Assembly (NCBI RefSeq): GCF_001027745.1
Contig: NZ_LECU01000002.1
Coordinates: forward strand, 62,001-126,000
From: Pedobacter sp. BMA
Lineage (GTDB): Bacteria > Bacteroidota > Bacteroidia > Sphingobacteriales > Sphingobacteriaceae
Length of the DNA stretch: 64,000 nucleotides
Reading direction: 5' to 3'
The notes beneath the pieces are model-generated. The model did not search any database and was not told the DNA's origin. It saw only the letters and a program-made list of their open reading frames with translations. Shown piece by piece: positions 1-9,068 of the stretch. Both the position numbers and the translations under genes were made by a program. Position 1 is the stretch's first letter; each line of letters begins with the position of its first letter.

Positions 1-119
1 ACTAAATAACTCCTGATTTTACGATTTTGGGTTATCAGATATGTTATTATCCTGAATCACATTGCATTATCATTTTTTAATAATCTTCATTTTACCAGAG
101 CAGAAACAACTAATTTTCC

Positions 120-127
120 TACCTTTG
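120..127 (+). promoter_or_regulatory. -7 promoter element of pyrG
   Basis: TACCTTTG matches the Bacteroidota -7 consensus TAnnTTTG exactly and lies 54 bases before the pyrG start. No clear TTG -33 element sits at the usual 19-21 base spacing, so this is a partial promoter call. Confidence 0.5.
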
Positions 128-181
128 TATCCCGTACAAAAAGCAGCAATAAGAACACTTTTGCTGTAAAAAATCAAAATC

Positions 182-1798
182 ATGACTAAGTATATTTTTG
201 TTACGGGCGGTGTTACTTCCTCTTTAGGTAAGGGCATCATATCCGCATCTTTAGCTAAACTTTTACAGGCACGGGGCTACCGTGTAACCATTCAAAAATT
301 CGATCCGTACATTAATATCGATCCCGGAACATTAAATCCATATGAACACGGCGAATGTTTTGTTACGGAAGATGGTGCAGAAACAGATTTAGATCTTGGT
401 CATTATGAGCGTTTCCTAAACGTTCCAACATCACAAGCCAATAATATTACAACAGGCCGTATTTATCAAAACGTAATTCAAAAAGAACGTAAAGGCGAAT
501 ATCTGGGTAAAACAGTGCAGGTGGTTCCTCATATTACAGATGAGATTAAACGTAACATGCGCATTTTAGGTGAAAGCGGAGATTACGATATTGTGATTAC
601 GGAGCTTGGCGGTACTGTTGGCGATATTGAATCCTTACCTTTTATTGAAGCGGTTAGGCAGTTCAAATGGGAGGAAGGAAGTTCAAATGCAATTGTTATT
701 CACCTCACATTAGTACCATACCTGGCGGCCGCTGGCGAATTAAAAACGAAGCCTACACAGCACTCAGTAAAAGCTTTACTTGAATATGGAATTCAACCAG
801 ATATTCTGGTTTGCAGAACGGAACACCACCTTGGCCCAGACCTTAGAAAAAAAATAGCATTATTTTGTAACGTTAACATTAATGCGGTAGTCGAATCGAT
901 GGATGCATCCACTATTTATGATGTGCCATTGTTAATGTTAAAAGAACAATTAGATAAAACTGTTTTAGCAAAATTAAAGCTGCCAACTAAAAACGATCCG
1001 GACATGGAAAGCTGGAAAGATTTTCTTGGTCGCTTAAAAAATCCAACTGCCGAAGTTAAAATCGGCTTGGTTGGTAAATATGTAGAATTACCTGATGCTT
1101 ATAAGTCAATTATTGAATCATTTGTTCATGCAGGTTCTAAAAACGAATGTAAAGTAAAGGTGGAGTATATACACTCGGAAAGTATTTTTCCGGATAATGT
1201 GAAAGAAAAGCTTGGACATTTACAGGGCGTATTAGTTGCCCCTGGTTTCGGAAGCCGTGGAATTGAAGGTAAAATTGATACCATTAAATACGTAAGAGAG
1301 AATAATGTTCCCTTCTTTGGTATCTGTTTAGGAATGCAATGTGCGGTGATTGAATACGGACGTAATGTGCTGGGCTTAAAAGGCGCACATACTACCGAGA
1401 TTGATCCTGAGGCTGCAAACCCTGTGATCAATATGATGGAAGAACAAAAGAGTATTGTAAATATGGGCGGTACCATGCGTTTAGGTTCTTATCCTTGCGA
1501 CATTAAAAAGGGATCAAAGGCGTTTGCGATATATGGTAAACAACATATTAATGAGCGTCACCGTCACCGTTATGAATTCAATAATGCTTATCTCAAACAA
1601 TACGAAGAAGCAGGAATGGTTGCTTCAGGAATTAATCCGCAAACCAACCTGGTTGAAATAGTTGAACTTAAAAATCACCCGTTTTTTGTTGGCGGGCAGT
1701 TTCACCCAGAATTAAAGTCAACAGTTGCTAATCCTCACCCACTTTTTGTTAAATTTGTCGCCGCTGCAATGGAGTATGCGAAAAAGAAAACAAATTAA
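182..1798 (+). CDS. pyrG: CTP synthase (glutamine-hydrolysing)
   Basis: Makes CTP from UTP with ATP and ammonia drawn from glutamine, the last step of pyrimidine nucleotide synthesis in the cytosol. The N-terminal synthetase domain (about 1-270) starts with the phosphate-binding SLGKG loop at residues 14-18 and has the conserved YINIDPGT stretch. The C-terminal class I glutamine amidotransferase domain (about 290-535) has its nucleophile Cys382 in GICLGMQ and the His508/Glu510 pair in QFHPE, so both active sites look intact. 538 residues is normal for the family. The start is the ATG right before the conserved TKYIFVTGG; there is no Shine-Dalgarno sequence, as usual in this phylum. yidC follows after 20 bases on the same strand and is probably co-transcribed. 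Confidence 0.98.
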   Translation: MTKYIFVTGGVTSSLGKGIISASLAKLLQARGYRVTIQKFDPYINIDPGTLNPYEHGECFVTEDGAETDLDLGHYERFLNVPTSQANNITTGRIYQNVIQKERKGEYLGKTVQVVPHITDEIKRNMRILGESGDYDIVITELGGTVGDIESLPFIEAVRQFKWEEGSSNAIVIHLTLVPYLAAAGELKTKPTQHSVKALLEYGIQPDILVCRTEHHLGPDLRKKIALFCNVNINAVVESMDASTIYDVPLLMLKEQLDKTVLAKLKLPTKNDPDMESWKDFLGRLKNPTAEVKIGLVGKYVELPDAYKSIIESFVHAGSKNECKVKVEYIHSESIFPDNVKEKLGHLQGVLVAPGFGSRGIEGKIDTIKYVRENNVPFFGICLGMQCAVIEYGRNVLGLKGAHTTEIDPEAANPVINMMEEQKSIVNMGGTMRLGSYPCDIKKGSKAFAIYGKQHINERHRHRYEFNNAYLKQYEEAGMVASGINPQTNLVEIVELKNHPFFVGGQFHPELKSTVANPHPLFVKFVAAAMEYAKKKTN

Positions 1799-1818
1799 AA
1801 GCAGTACAAATAAATATA

Positions 1819-3615
1819 ATGGATAGAAATACCTTTACAGGAATGTTCCTGATTATGATCATATTGGCAGGATCATTCTACTTTTTTAGGCCAAGCGAGG
1901 CCGAAATGAAAAAAGCCCGCGAAATTGAGCACCAAGACTCTTTAAAAAAGGCTGGTATAGCACCAGTTGTTAAAGATACTACTGCCGCTAAAACTATCGC
2001 TACGGTTCCAACAGTTGACTCTCTGGCACTAAAAGGTCCGTTTGGCACTGCTTTAGCCGGTACAAGTACCAACACCGTACTCGAAAACGAAAATTTATTG
2101 ATTAACCTCAGCAACAAGGGCGGTAGAATTTCATCTGTTGAAGTTAAAGGTCAGAAAACATTTGCGGGTAAACCCTTAATCTTGTTTGATGGTGAAGCCA
2201 ATAAATTTGGGTTGACTTTAAATGGAGCAGGTAAAGTAATCAATACAAATGATTTGTATTTTAAACCAGTTAAAGCTGGTAATACTGTTACAATGCGTGC
2301 CGATTACGGTGCCAATGCGTATATTGAATATGTTTATAGTTTGAAAGGCTTGAGTAACAAGGTTGATTTCAAAATCAATCTGGTTGGCCTTCAGCAAGTG
2401 ATAGCAGGTAATGCGGTTAATTTAAACTGGTCTACGGTATTATTACAGCAAGAAAAGTCGATCGAGAGTGAACACAGATATTCAGCACCATATTACAAGT
2501 ATGTTGATGGAGATGTAGACCACCTGAGTGTTTCTAAGGATGAGAAAGAAGAACTTACCAAAGGTAAAATACAGTGGTTTTCCTTTAAACAGCATTTTTT
2601 CTCGGCATCTTTAATTTCTAAACAAGGTTTTGATAAGGGAAGTCTGGAAGTTAAAATCCCGACTGCTCCCGGACAGGTGAAGTTTTATGATGCTAACATG
2701 GAATTGGCCTATGCACACGCTGCAAACCAAAGCTATGACATGGAATTTTACTTTGGAACCAATAAATTTTCTGCGTTAAAGGATCAGGGTTATGATTTGG
2801 AAAAACAGGTTGATCTTGGTTACTGGCCATTAAAATACATCAATCGTTTTATCGTATTGCCTGTTTTTAATTTCCTTAACAATTTCGGCTGGAACTTCGG
2901 TTTAATCATTTTGGTATTAACGATTTTGTTAAAGGTTGCATTGTCTCCGTTAACTTACAAATCTTACCTGTCTATGGCCAAAATGAGAGTTTTGAAGCCG
3001 GAAATGGATGAAATCAAAGCTAAGGTAGGTGAAGATAATCAAACCCTTGTTCAGCAGGAATATTTGAAATTATATAAAAAAGCTGGTGTAAATCCGCTTG
3101 GTGGTTGTTTGCCTATGGTATTACAGTTGCCACTCGTAATGGCTTTCTTCTTCTTTTTTCCTAACCTGTTTGAGTTGCGCGGAGAAAGTTTCTTGTGGAT
3201 GAAAGATCTATCAACTTACGACGAATTCATCAAGTTTGGTGTGAAGCTACCTTTTATCGGTGATCACTTAAGTTTGATGTGCGTATTGATGACGATTTCG
3301 ACATTAATCATGACCTATTTCAACAACCAGACATCTGGTGCTACCGGTCAGATGAAGTATATCGGTTACATTATGCCGGTTATTTTTCTTGGTGTTTTAA
3401 ATAGTTATCCATCAGGATTGAACTACTACTATTTCCTGGCGAATTTAATGACATTCGGTCAGCAGATTTTAATTCGTAAAATGGTTGATGACGATAAGAT
3501 TCATGCTTTAATTCAACAAAATAAAGCAAGACCAGCTGATGAAAAAAAGAAAAAATCTAAATTCCAACAGCGTTTAGATGATTATATGCGTCAGCAGCAG
3601 CAAGCTAAAAAATAA
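1819..3615 (+). CDS. yidC: Membrane protein insertase YidC
   Basis: Inserts and folds inner-membrane proteins, alone or with SecYEG. 598 residues, the long Gram-negative form. An N-terminal anchor helix (about residues 6-24) is followed by the large periplasmic beta-sandwich domain (about 60-330). The conserved insertase core (about 345-560) has several membrane segments, including the hydrophobic helix with FGLIILVLTILLK and the segment LGGCLPMVLQLPL typical of the family. The tail is rich in Lys and Gln, as expected for a ribosome-contacting C-terminus. It lies 20 bases after pyrG and is followed by a strong terminator, so the two genes form a transcription unit. Confidence 0.97.
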   Translation: MDRNTFTGMFLIMIILAGSFYFFRPSEAEMKKAREIEHQDSLKKAGIAPVVKDTTAAKTIATVPTVDSLALKGPFGTALAGTSTNTVLENENLLINLSNKGGRISSVEVKGQKTFAGKPLILFDGEANKFGLTLNGAGKVINTNDLYFKPVKAGNTVTMRADYGANAYIEYVYSLKGLSNKVDFKINLVGLQQVIAGNAVNLNWSTVLLQQEKSIESEHRYSAPYYKYVDGDVDHLSVSKDEKEELTKGKIQWFSFKQHFFSASLISKQGFDKGSLEVKIPTAPGQVKFYDANMELAYAHAANQSYDMEFYFGTNKFSALKDQGYDLEKQVDLGYWPLKYINRFIVLPVFNFLNNFGWNFGLIILVLTILLKVALSPLTYKSYLSMAKMRVLKPEMDEIKAKVGEDNQTLVQQEYLKLYKKAGVNPLGGCLPMVLQLPLVMAFFFFFPNLFELRGESFLWMKDLSTYDEFIKFGVKLPFIGDHLSLMCVLMTISTLIMTYFNNQTSGATGQMKYIGYIMPVIFLGVLNSYPSGLNYYYFLANLMTFGQQILIRKMVDDDKIHALIQQNKARPADEKKKKSKFQQRLDDYMRQQQQAKK

Positions 3616-3636
3616 TTCCACTATTAAAATTGAATA

Positions 3637-3672
3637 GAAGCCACGATTGTTTAACAGTCGTGGCTTCTTTGC
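3637..3672 (+). terminator. Rho-independent terminator after yidC
   Basis: GAAGCCACGA (3637-3646) pairs perfectly with TCGTGGCTTC (3658-3667). The inner bases extend the stem to about 14 pairs with a 3-base loop, and a T-rich tail follows. Confidence 0.85.
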
Positions 3673-3801
3673 TTTACATCCCCTCGAATAGCTTGCCCTG
3701 GCGGTTTATTGTAATATTTGGCATACAAGTTTTTAAATAAGCCAAAAAATTCCAATTTTAGACGATTAGAACTTCACCAACAAATTAATTTACATTCCAA
3801 A

Positions 3802-6660
3802 ATGCAAAAAAGACTAACAGTTATTCTGCTTTTCGTTGTCACTTTTGCCTACGCACAAAAAAAACCTCTGGATCATAGCGTTTATGATACCTGGGAATCG
3901 GTAGGAAGCAAGCAATTATCAAATAATGGTCAGTGGGCCATGTATGGCGTTATACAGCAGGAAGGCGATGCACAATTGTACATCAGCAACCTGAAGACTA
4001 ATGCGAAGATTAATATCGCAAGGGGAATGAATGCGCAATTTAGTAATGATTCTAAATTTGCTGCTTTTAATATCCGTCCTTTTAATAAAGACCTGCGTCA
4101 GGCGAGGATAAAAAAAAGAAAGCCAGATGAAATGCCAAAAGATTCATTAGGGCTTGTTAACCTGAATTCGGGATTGGTTTCAAAGTTTCCGAGAGTAAAA
4201 TCTTTTAAATTTCCGGAGGAAGGCGCTGGCGTACTGGCTTATCTGACGGATAAACCAGATACAGCAAGGAAAAATGTAAAACCAGCGGATAAAAAAGATG
4301 GCATATCTGATTTTGCAGACGACGAACCTGCTGCAAAAGGAAAATCAGAAGAAGGAACCGATCTTATCGTTAAGAATCTGACTACTGGAATAGACAAAAC
4401 CTACAAGTTTGTTACTGAATATGCTTTCAGTAAAGACGGCAAACAACTTGTATTTTCCTGCAGCGGTTCGAAAAAAGATAAGCTGGCGCCTCAGGGTGTA
4501 TTTCTATTGAATACAGAAAAAGGCACTTTAAAAACTTTAATTAAAGGCAAAGGAACCTTTAGAAGTTTCACTTTTGATGAGGATAGCGAACATTTAGCTT
4601 TTGTTGGTGAACAGGATCCTGAGAAGCAGGAGATTAAAAACTATAATATTTACTACAACTCTTTAAGTTTAGATACGGCACAGATTCTGGTTGATTTTGA
4701 TATGCCGGGGTTACCTTCAAAGTGGTCGGTAAGTGGAGATGGCAGAGTGAATTTCAGTAAGGATGGAAAGAAACTTTTCTTTGGAATTGCTCCTGTAAAA
4801 AAGCCGAAAGATACTACGATAGTTGATTTCGAGGTGGCAAAGGTTGATGTGTGGAACTACAAAGATGATTATCTTCAGCCCATGCAGCTAAAGAATGCAG
4901 AGCGCGACAGTAAAAAAAGTTATCTTTCAGTAATCGATGTGTTCAGCAGTGATCCTAAAGTGGTGCCCTTAACGGATGTTACACTTCCAGATGCCAGCTT
5001 GATAGCAGAAGGTGATGTTAACCTGGTATTGGCTTCAACAGATTACGGACATCGTATTGAATCTCAATGGAGTGGTTCTACATCAAAAGATTATTATCTG
5101 GTAGACACCAAAACCGGACAACGGAAAAAGATTATTTCAGGTCTGAATGGCAATGCTATGGCATCTCCTGGTGGCAATTACATTTTATACTTCGACCGGA
5201 AAGCCGCAAACTGGTATACTTACAACGTAGCAAATGGCAGAATCGTTGCCCTTACGGAAAGTTTGAATGTTAAATTTGTTGATGAAGATAATGACGTGCC
5301 TGACCTCCCGGGATCTTATGGCATTGCAACATGGACAGAAGGCGATAAAGCTGTTTTGTTGAATGACAGGTATGATATATGGTCTTTTTCACCAGATGGA
5401 AAAAGCCCGGCTAAAAACATTACTGCCGGTTTTGGAAGAGCAAACAATATCACATTTCGTTACGAAAGAGTTCAGCAGGAAAACCGTTTCGAGCGTAATG
5501 CAGATACCAAATTTGTGAAAGCGAATGAACTGGTTTGGCTGAATGGTTTCAATAACGCTACTAAAGAAAACGGCTTTTATAAAACTACCGTTGGCTCTGT
5601 TAAAGCGCCTGACCTGGTAGTGATGGGAAAAACAAAATACTCTAATTTGCTAAAGGCTAAAGACGCTGATGTTTATATTTACGATAGAGGTAATTACGTT
5701 GAATCGCCTAATGTATATGTAACCAACGATTTTAAAACCGAGACCAAATTAACCAATACAAATCCACAACAAAAGAATTACAATTGGGGCACTGCAGAAT
5801 TGGTGAAATGGGTCACTCCAAAAGGTTATAAGGCGGAAGGCATTTTGTACAAACCTGAGAATTTCGACCCAAATAAGAAATATCCGATGATTGCTTATTT
5901 TTACGAGAAGTTGTCTGATGGCTTATATAGTTATCAGGCACCTGCCCCAACCCCGTCCCGCCTGAACATTTCTTTTTTTGTTAGTAACGGCTATCTTGTT
6001 TTTGCGCCAGATATCAGTTACGAAGCAGGACATCCAGGCCAATCGGCAGTAGAGTATATCAACTCAGGGGTAGAAAGCTTAAAGAAAAATAATTGGGTAG
6101 ACGGAACTAAGATTGGTATTCAAGGTCAGAGCTGGGGAGGTTATCAGGTTGCGTATTTAATTACGCAAAACAACATGTATGCGGCCGCCTGGGCTGGTGC
6201 ACCAGTAGCAAATATGACATCTGCTTATGGTGGTATTCGTTGGGAAACCGGTATGAACCGGCAGTTCCAGTATGAAAAAACACAAAGTCGTATCGGTGCT
6301 ACCCTTTGGGAGAAACCTGAGCTTTATATTGAGAACTCTCCCTTGTTTATGTTTCCAAAGGTGAGTACGCCAGTGGTTGTGATGGCAAACGATGCCGATG
6401 GTGCTGTGCCATGGTATCAGGGCATTGAAATGTTTACGGGTTTACGCCGTTTAGGTAAACCGGTTTGGATGTTAAATTATAATGGTGAAGCACATAATCT
6501 TGTACAGCGCCAGAACCGAAAAGATATTCAGATTCGCGAGCAACAGTTTTTTGATTACTACCTTAAGGGAGCCAAGGCACCTGCCTGGATGACCAATGGT
6601 ATTCCGGCAACTGAAAAAGGAAAGACCTGGGGTTTTGAATTAACTGATGATAAGCCTTAA
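3802..6660 (+). CDS. Secreted S9 family (prolyl oligopeptidase-like) serine peptidase
   Basis: Predicted exported alpha/beta-hydrolase peptidase of 952 residues. The chosen ATG begins MQKRLTVILLFVVTFAYAQ, a clean signal peptide; a longer in-frame reading from 3718 would put 28 non-hydrophobic residues before it and is unlikely. Residues about 40-640 are a degenerate beta-propeller (TolB/WD40-like). The C-terminal S9 catalytic domain has the nucleophile Ser777 in GQSWGGYQ, the Asp in NDADGAVPW and the His in GEAHNL, so the triad is intact. Such enzymes cleave short peptides in the periplasm; the exact specificity (dipeptidyl or acylaminoacyl) cannot be read from the sequence. It is a single gene flanked by terminators on both sides. 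Confidence 0.9.
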   Translation: MQKRLTVILLFVVTFAYAQKKPLDHSVYDTWESVGSKQLSNNGQWAMYGVIQQEGDAQLYISNLKTNAKINIARGMNAQFSNDSKFAAFNIRPFNKDLRQARIKKRKPDEMPKDSLGLVNLNSGLVSKFPRVKSFKFPEEGAGVLAYLTDKPDTARKNVKPADKKDGISDFADDEPAAKGKSEEGTDLIVKNLTTGIDKTYKFVTEYAFSKDGKQLVFSCSGSKKDKLAPQGVFLLNTEKGTLKTLIKGKGTFRSFTFDEDSEHLAFVGEQDPEKQEIKNYNIYYNSLSLDTAQILVDFDMPGLPSKWSVSGDGRVNFSKDGKKLFFGIAPVKKPKDTTIVDFEVAKVDVWNYKDDYLQPMQLKNAERDSKKSYLSVIDVFSSDPKVVPLTDVTLPDASLIAEGDVNLVLASTDYGHRIESQWSGSTSKDYYLVDTKTGQRKKIISGLNGNAMASPGGNYILYFDRKAANWYTYNVANGRIVALTESLNVKFVDEDNDVPDLPGSYGIATWTEGDKAVLLNDRYDIWSFSPDGKSPAKNITAGFGRANNITFRYERVQQENRFERNADTKFVKANELVWLNGFNNATKENGFYKTTVGSVKAPDLVVMGKTKYSNLLKAKDADVYIYDRGNYVESPNVYVTNDFKTETKLTNTNPQQKNYNWGTAELVKWVTPKGYKAEGILYKPENFDPNKKYPMIAYFYEKLSDGLYSYQAPAPTPSRLNISFFVSNGYLVFAPDISYEAGHPGQSAVEYINSGVESLKKNNWVDGTKIGIQGQSWGGYQVAYLITQNNMYAAAWAGAPVANMTSAYGGIRWETGMNRQFQYEKTQSRIGATLWEKPELYIENSPLFMFPKVSTPVVVMANDADGAVPWYQGIEMFTGLRRLGKPVWMLNYNGEAHNLVQRQNRKDIQIREQQFFDYYLKGAKAPAWMTNGIPATEKGKTWGFELTDDKP

Positions 6661-6688
6661 TTAATCACGAGGTTTTTACGTAGCGTTA

Positions 6689-6738
6689 AGCGTCCATAGT
6701 GCTGGTTTACATATCCGCATTATGGACGCTTTTTATTT
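6689..6738 (+). terminator. Rho-independent terminator after the S9 peptidase
   Basis: AGCGTCCATA (6689-6698) pairs perfectly with TATGGACGCT (6721-6730), followed by TTTTATTT. The loop is 22 bases. Confidence 0.8.
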
Positions 6739-6843
6739 AGGAACAACTGGCGAGAGGCTTTTCAAGAACTGACTATTTGATTTATGCCGAGAAATTAAAC
6801 TAAAAAACCTATTTTCACCAATCATAAAAACGAAACAAATTAA

Positions 6844-8115
6844 ATGGCATTAAGCAGGATCTGGTCGGGATTTATTATTGTAGCTATTGTTGTAGCAAGT
6901 ATCAAATGCTTTTTCTTCGGGCAAACTGATATTTTTAACTGGATGGTAATTGGTAAGGCTGATGATGCTGCTAATCCATTGAAGCTGGATGGGGTGATTC
7001 AAACCTCTTGGGTTGCGGTTGAACTTTGCCTGAAACTCATCGGTATTTTAGCATTGTTTATGGGATTAATGAGTATTGCAGAGAAGGCCGGTGGAATTCG
7101 TTTATTATCACGAATTGTAGGTCCGTTCTTTTCAAAGCTATTTCCTGATATACCTAAGGGGCATCCATCAATGGGGCACATGATTATGAATTTTTCTGCC
7201 AATTTATTGGGGCTTGACAATGCGGCTACACCATTTGGGTTGAAGGCTATGGAGAGCCTTCAGGAGCTCAATCCTAAAAAGGATATGGCTTCCAATGCGC
7301 AGATCATGTTTTTGTGTTTACATGCAGCCGGATTGAGTTTAATTCCCGTAAGCGTAATTGCCATCCGCGCATCTCAAAATGCTTCCAATCCAACAGATGT
7401 ATTCATTCCTTGTCTGATTGTAACTTTTGTGGGTACCATGGCTGCCATGCTCATTGTATCCTTCAAACAAAGAATTAATATTTTTCAACCTGTTGTGATC
7501 GGTTGGATACTCGGACTCTCGCTGATCATAGCAAGTCTGGTACTCTACATCCGTTCGCTGGATGCTGTTGGAATCCAGTCATTTTCCGGTTTGCTGAGTA
7601 ATGGTTTAATCCTATTTATATTTCTCGTCATCGTAATTGGTGCCTTATATAAAAAGATCGATGTATTTGATGCATTTATAGATGGTGCGAAGGATGGTTT
7701 CAATACTGCAATCAACATTATCCCCTATCTGGTAGGGATGCTGGTAGCCATAAGTTTACTACGAACCAGTGGTACTTTTGATGTGGTAATTAATGCCATA
7801 AAGAGCGTATTTGTTTATTTAGGCACTGATACCCGTTTTGTAGAAGGGCTGCCAACGGCTTTAATCAGGCCCTTGAGTGGTGGCGCTGCAAGGGGCATGA
7901 TGGTGAGTACAATGGAAACCTATGGGGCGGATTCCTTTGCTAGCAGGCTATCCGGAATATTTCAAGGAGCATCTGATACTACTTTTTATGTGGTAGCCGT
8001 TTATTTCGGGTCAGTAAAAATCAAAAATACCAGATATGCCATTGGATCGATGTTACTTGCAGATCTGGTAGGTGTTTGTACTGCTATAGGCATATGCTAC
8101 CTGTTTTTTGGTTAA
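6844..8115 (+). CDS. Fused SpmA/SpmB-like membrane protein (nucleoside recognition / Gate domains)
   Basis: Multi-pass inner-membrane protein of 423 residues. The N-terminal half (about 1-200) resembles spore maturation protein A, with the conserved Gate segment GLDNAATPFGLKAM. The C-terminal half (about 230-423) resembles SpmB, with IDVFDAFIDGAKDG, PTALIRPLSGGAARG and SGIFQGASDTTFYV. In sporulating Firmicutes these are two proteins; here they form one chain. Bacteroidota do not sporulate, so the name says nothing of its role; the Gate family includes nucleoside and small-solute transporters, and its substrate here is unknown. It stands alone, with a terminator on each side. Confidence 0.85.
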   Translation: MALSRIWSGFIIVAIVVASIKCFFFGQTDIFNWMVIGKADDAANPLKLDGVIQTSWVAVELCLKLIGILALFMGLMSIAEKAGGIRLLSRIVGPFFSKLFPDIPKGHPSMGHMIMNFSANLLGLDNAATPFGLKAMESLQELNPKKDMASNAQIMFLCLHAAGLSLIPVSVIAIRASQNASNPTDVFIPCLIVTFVGTMAAMLIVSFKQRINIFQPVVIGWILGLSLIIASLVLYIRSLDAVGIQSFSGLLSNGLILFIFLVIVIGALYKKIDVFDAFIDGAKDGFNTAINIIPYLVGMLVAISLLRTSGTFDVVINAIKSVFVYLGTDTRFVEGLPTALIRPLSGGAARGMMVSTMETYGADSFASRLSGIFQGASDTTFYVVAVYFGSVKIKNTRYAIGSMLLADLVGVCTAIGICYLFFG

Positions 8116-8133
8116 TAAGCTTGCCTGAACACA

Positions 8134-8170
8134 AAAAAATCCCGGCTTCTTTAAAAGCTGGGATTTTTTT
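8134..8170. terminator. Bidirectional terminator between the Spm-like gene and the minus-strand genes
   Basis: An A-run, the stem AATCCCGGCTT / AAGCTGGGATT with one G-T pair, a short loop and a T-run. The symmetrical A and T tracts suit termination from both sides between convergent genes. Confidence 0.8.
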
Positions 8171-8207
8171 ACGGGCGTTGTATTAAATGGGTTGAATTTT
8201 TAGGTAC

Positions 8208-8441
8208 TCAGGCTGGCAAAGATAACCTATTGATAATTTCATCGATAGCATCAGGCTCAATAGCGACATTTTTGGATGCACACCATTTTTCCGATCTCGT
8301 ATCAAGCCAGATACAGAATGAATGGTAACCATCTAAAACAACGGCATAGGTTTCATGAAAGTCATCTTGAATGCGCATGCAAAATCCCTTGAAGATCTTG
8401 CCTCTAACAATAAATTGCAGGGTTGAATAATTTTCTAACAT
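8208..8441 (-). CDS. Hypothetical protein, 77 residues
   Basis: I do not recognise this protein. It is small and soluble-looking, with no signal peptide or membrane segment, three Cys spread through the chain and an aromatic-rich N-terminal half that could form a small beta-sheet. It is kept as a gene because it fills an otherwise empty stretch between a terminator and the thioesterase gene, starts with ATG and has no competing frame. It has its own upstream gap of 100 bases. Confidence 0.5.
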   Translation of the reverse strand: MLENYSTLQFIVRGKIFKGFCMRIQDDFHETYAVVLDGYHSFCIWLDTRSEKWCASKNVAIEPDAIDEIINRLSLPA

Positions 8442-8541
8442 GGCTCATTATATTTTTGGTTAAGTTACAACAATGTATTAATGAGAATGTTTTGTTAATT
8501 TAAAGGAATCAATAAATAATTCTTAACTAAATTCAGGAAGC

Positions 8542-8982
8542 TTAACCTATGTTTAACATGTTCGAGTAGCCTCTTGCTATTAAACGCTTTTTCGAAGGCA
8601 AATGTATCTCACATTGGAGATTTAATATGATCCTTCCTTTTTTTACGATTACTGTTTCCGCAATGATTTCATCCCCTTCTGCTGCTGGTGCAAAATAGTC
8701 GATATAGTTACTAACTGTTGTATAGCGATCATTTAGACCCATAGTATAAACAGTAGCTCCAATTAAATCATCTATTATCCCTGCTGTAACACCGCCGTGC
8801 AGAATCTGGTATGGGTTTGTCATTTCTTGTCGAACAGTGTATCTACATGCCAAAACTCCGTTTTCGGCTTTAATTAAAACCGGTGCAAGCCAATTCATAA
8901 AGTTGGAAGGCGAATTTGTAATAATTTGCCCTAAAGACTGACGTAAGAAATTTAAACGCTGTTCACTTAATGATTCATCCAT
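8542..8982 (-). CDS. PaaI-family hotdog-fold thioesterase
   Basis: Cytosolic acyl-CoA thioesterase-like protein of 146 residues, the normal length for a single hotdog domain. The family motif HGGVTAGIIDDLIG is present; its His-Gly-Gly and following Asp make up the usual active-site region. The central strand with VSNYIDYFAPAAEGDEI is the expected conserved beta-hairpin. The substrate is unknown. The paaI gene is part of a phenylacetate cluster in other bacteria, but no such gene is nearby, so only the general thioesterase call is safe. Confidence 0.8.
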   Translation of the reverse strand: MDESLSEQRLNFLRQSLGQIITNSPSNFMNWLAPVLIKAENGVLACRYTVRQEMTNPYQILHGGVTAGIIDDLIGATVYTMGLNDRYTTVSNYIDYFAPAAEGDEIIAETVIVKKGRIILNLQCEIHLPSKKRLIARGYSNMLNIG

Positions 8983-9068
8983 AGTGATAAGAAAATGTAT
9001 ATCGTAAAGTTAAAGATTTGTGCCATATCCAGAAACGATTAATTTTTGGATCGACTATCTTTACCAGT

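Noticed and set aside
3718..3801. Longer N-terminus of the S9 peptidase
   Set aside because: It would place 28 polar residues before a clear signal peptide, so the ATG at 3802 is preferred.
6844..8115. Evidence for sporulation
   Set aside because: The Spm-like protein is common in non-sporulating Bacteroidota, and no other sporulation gene is seen.
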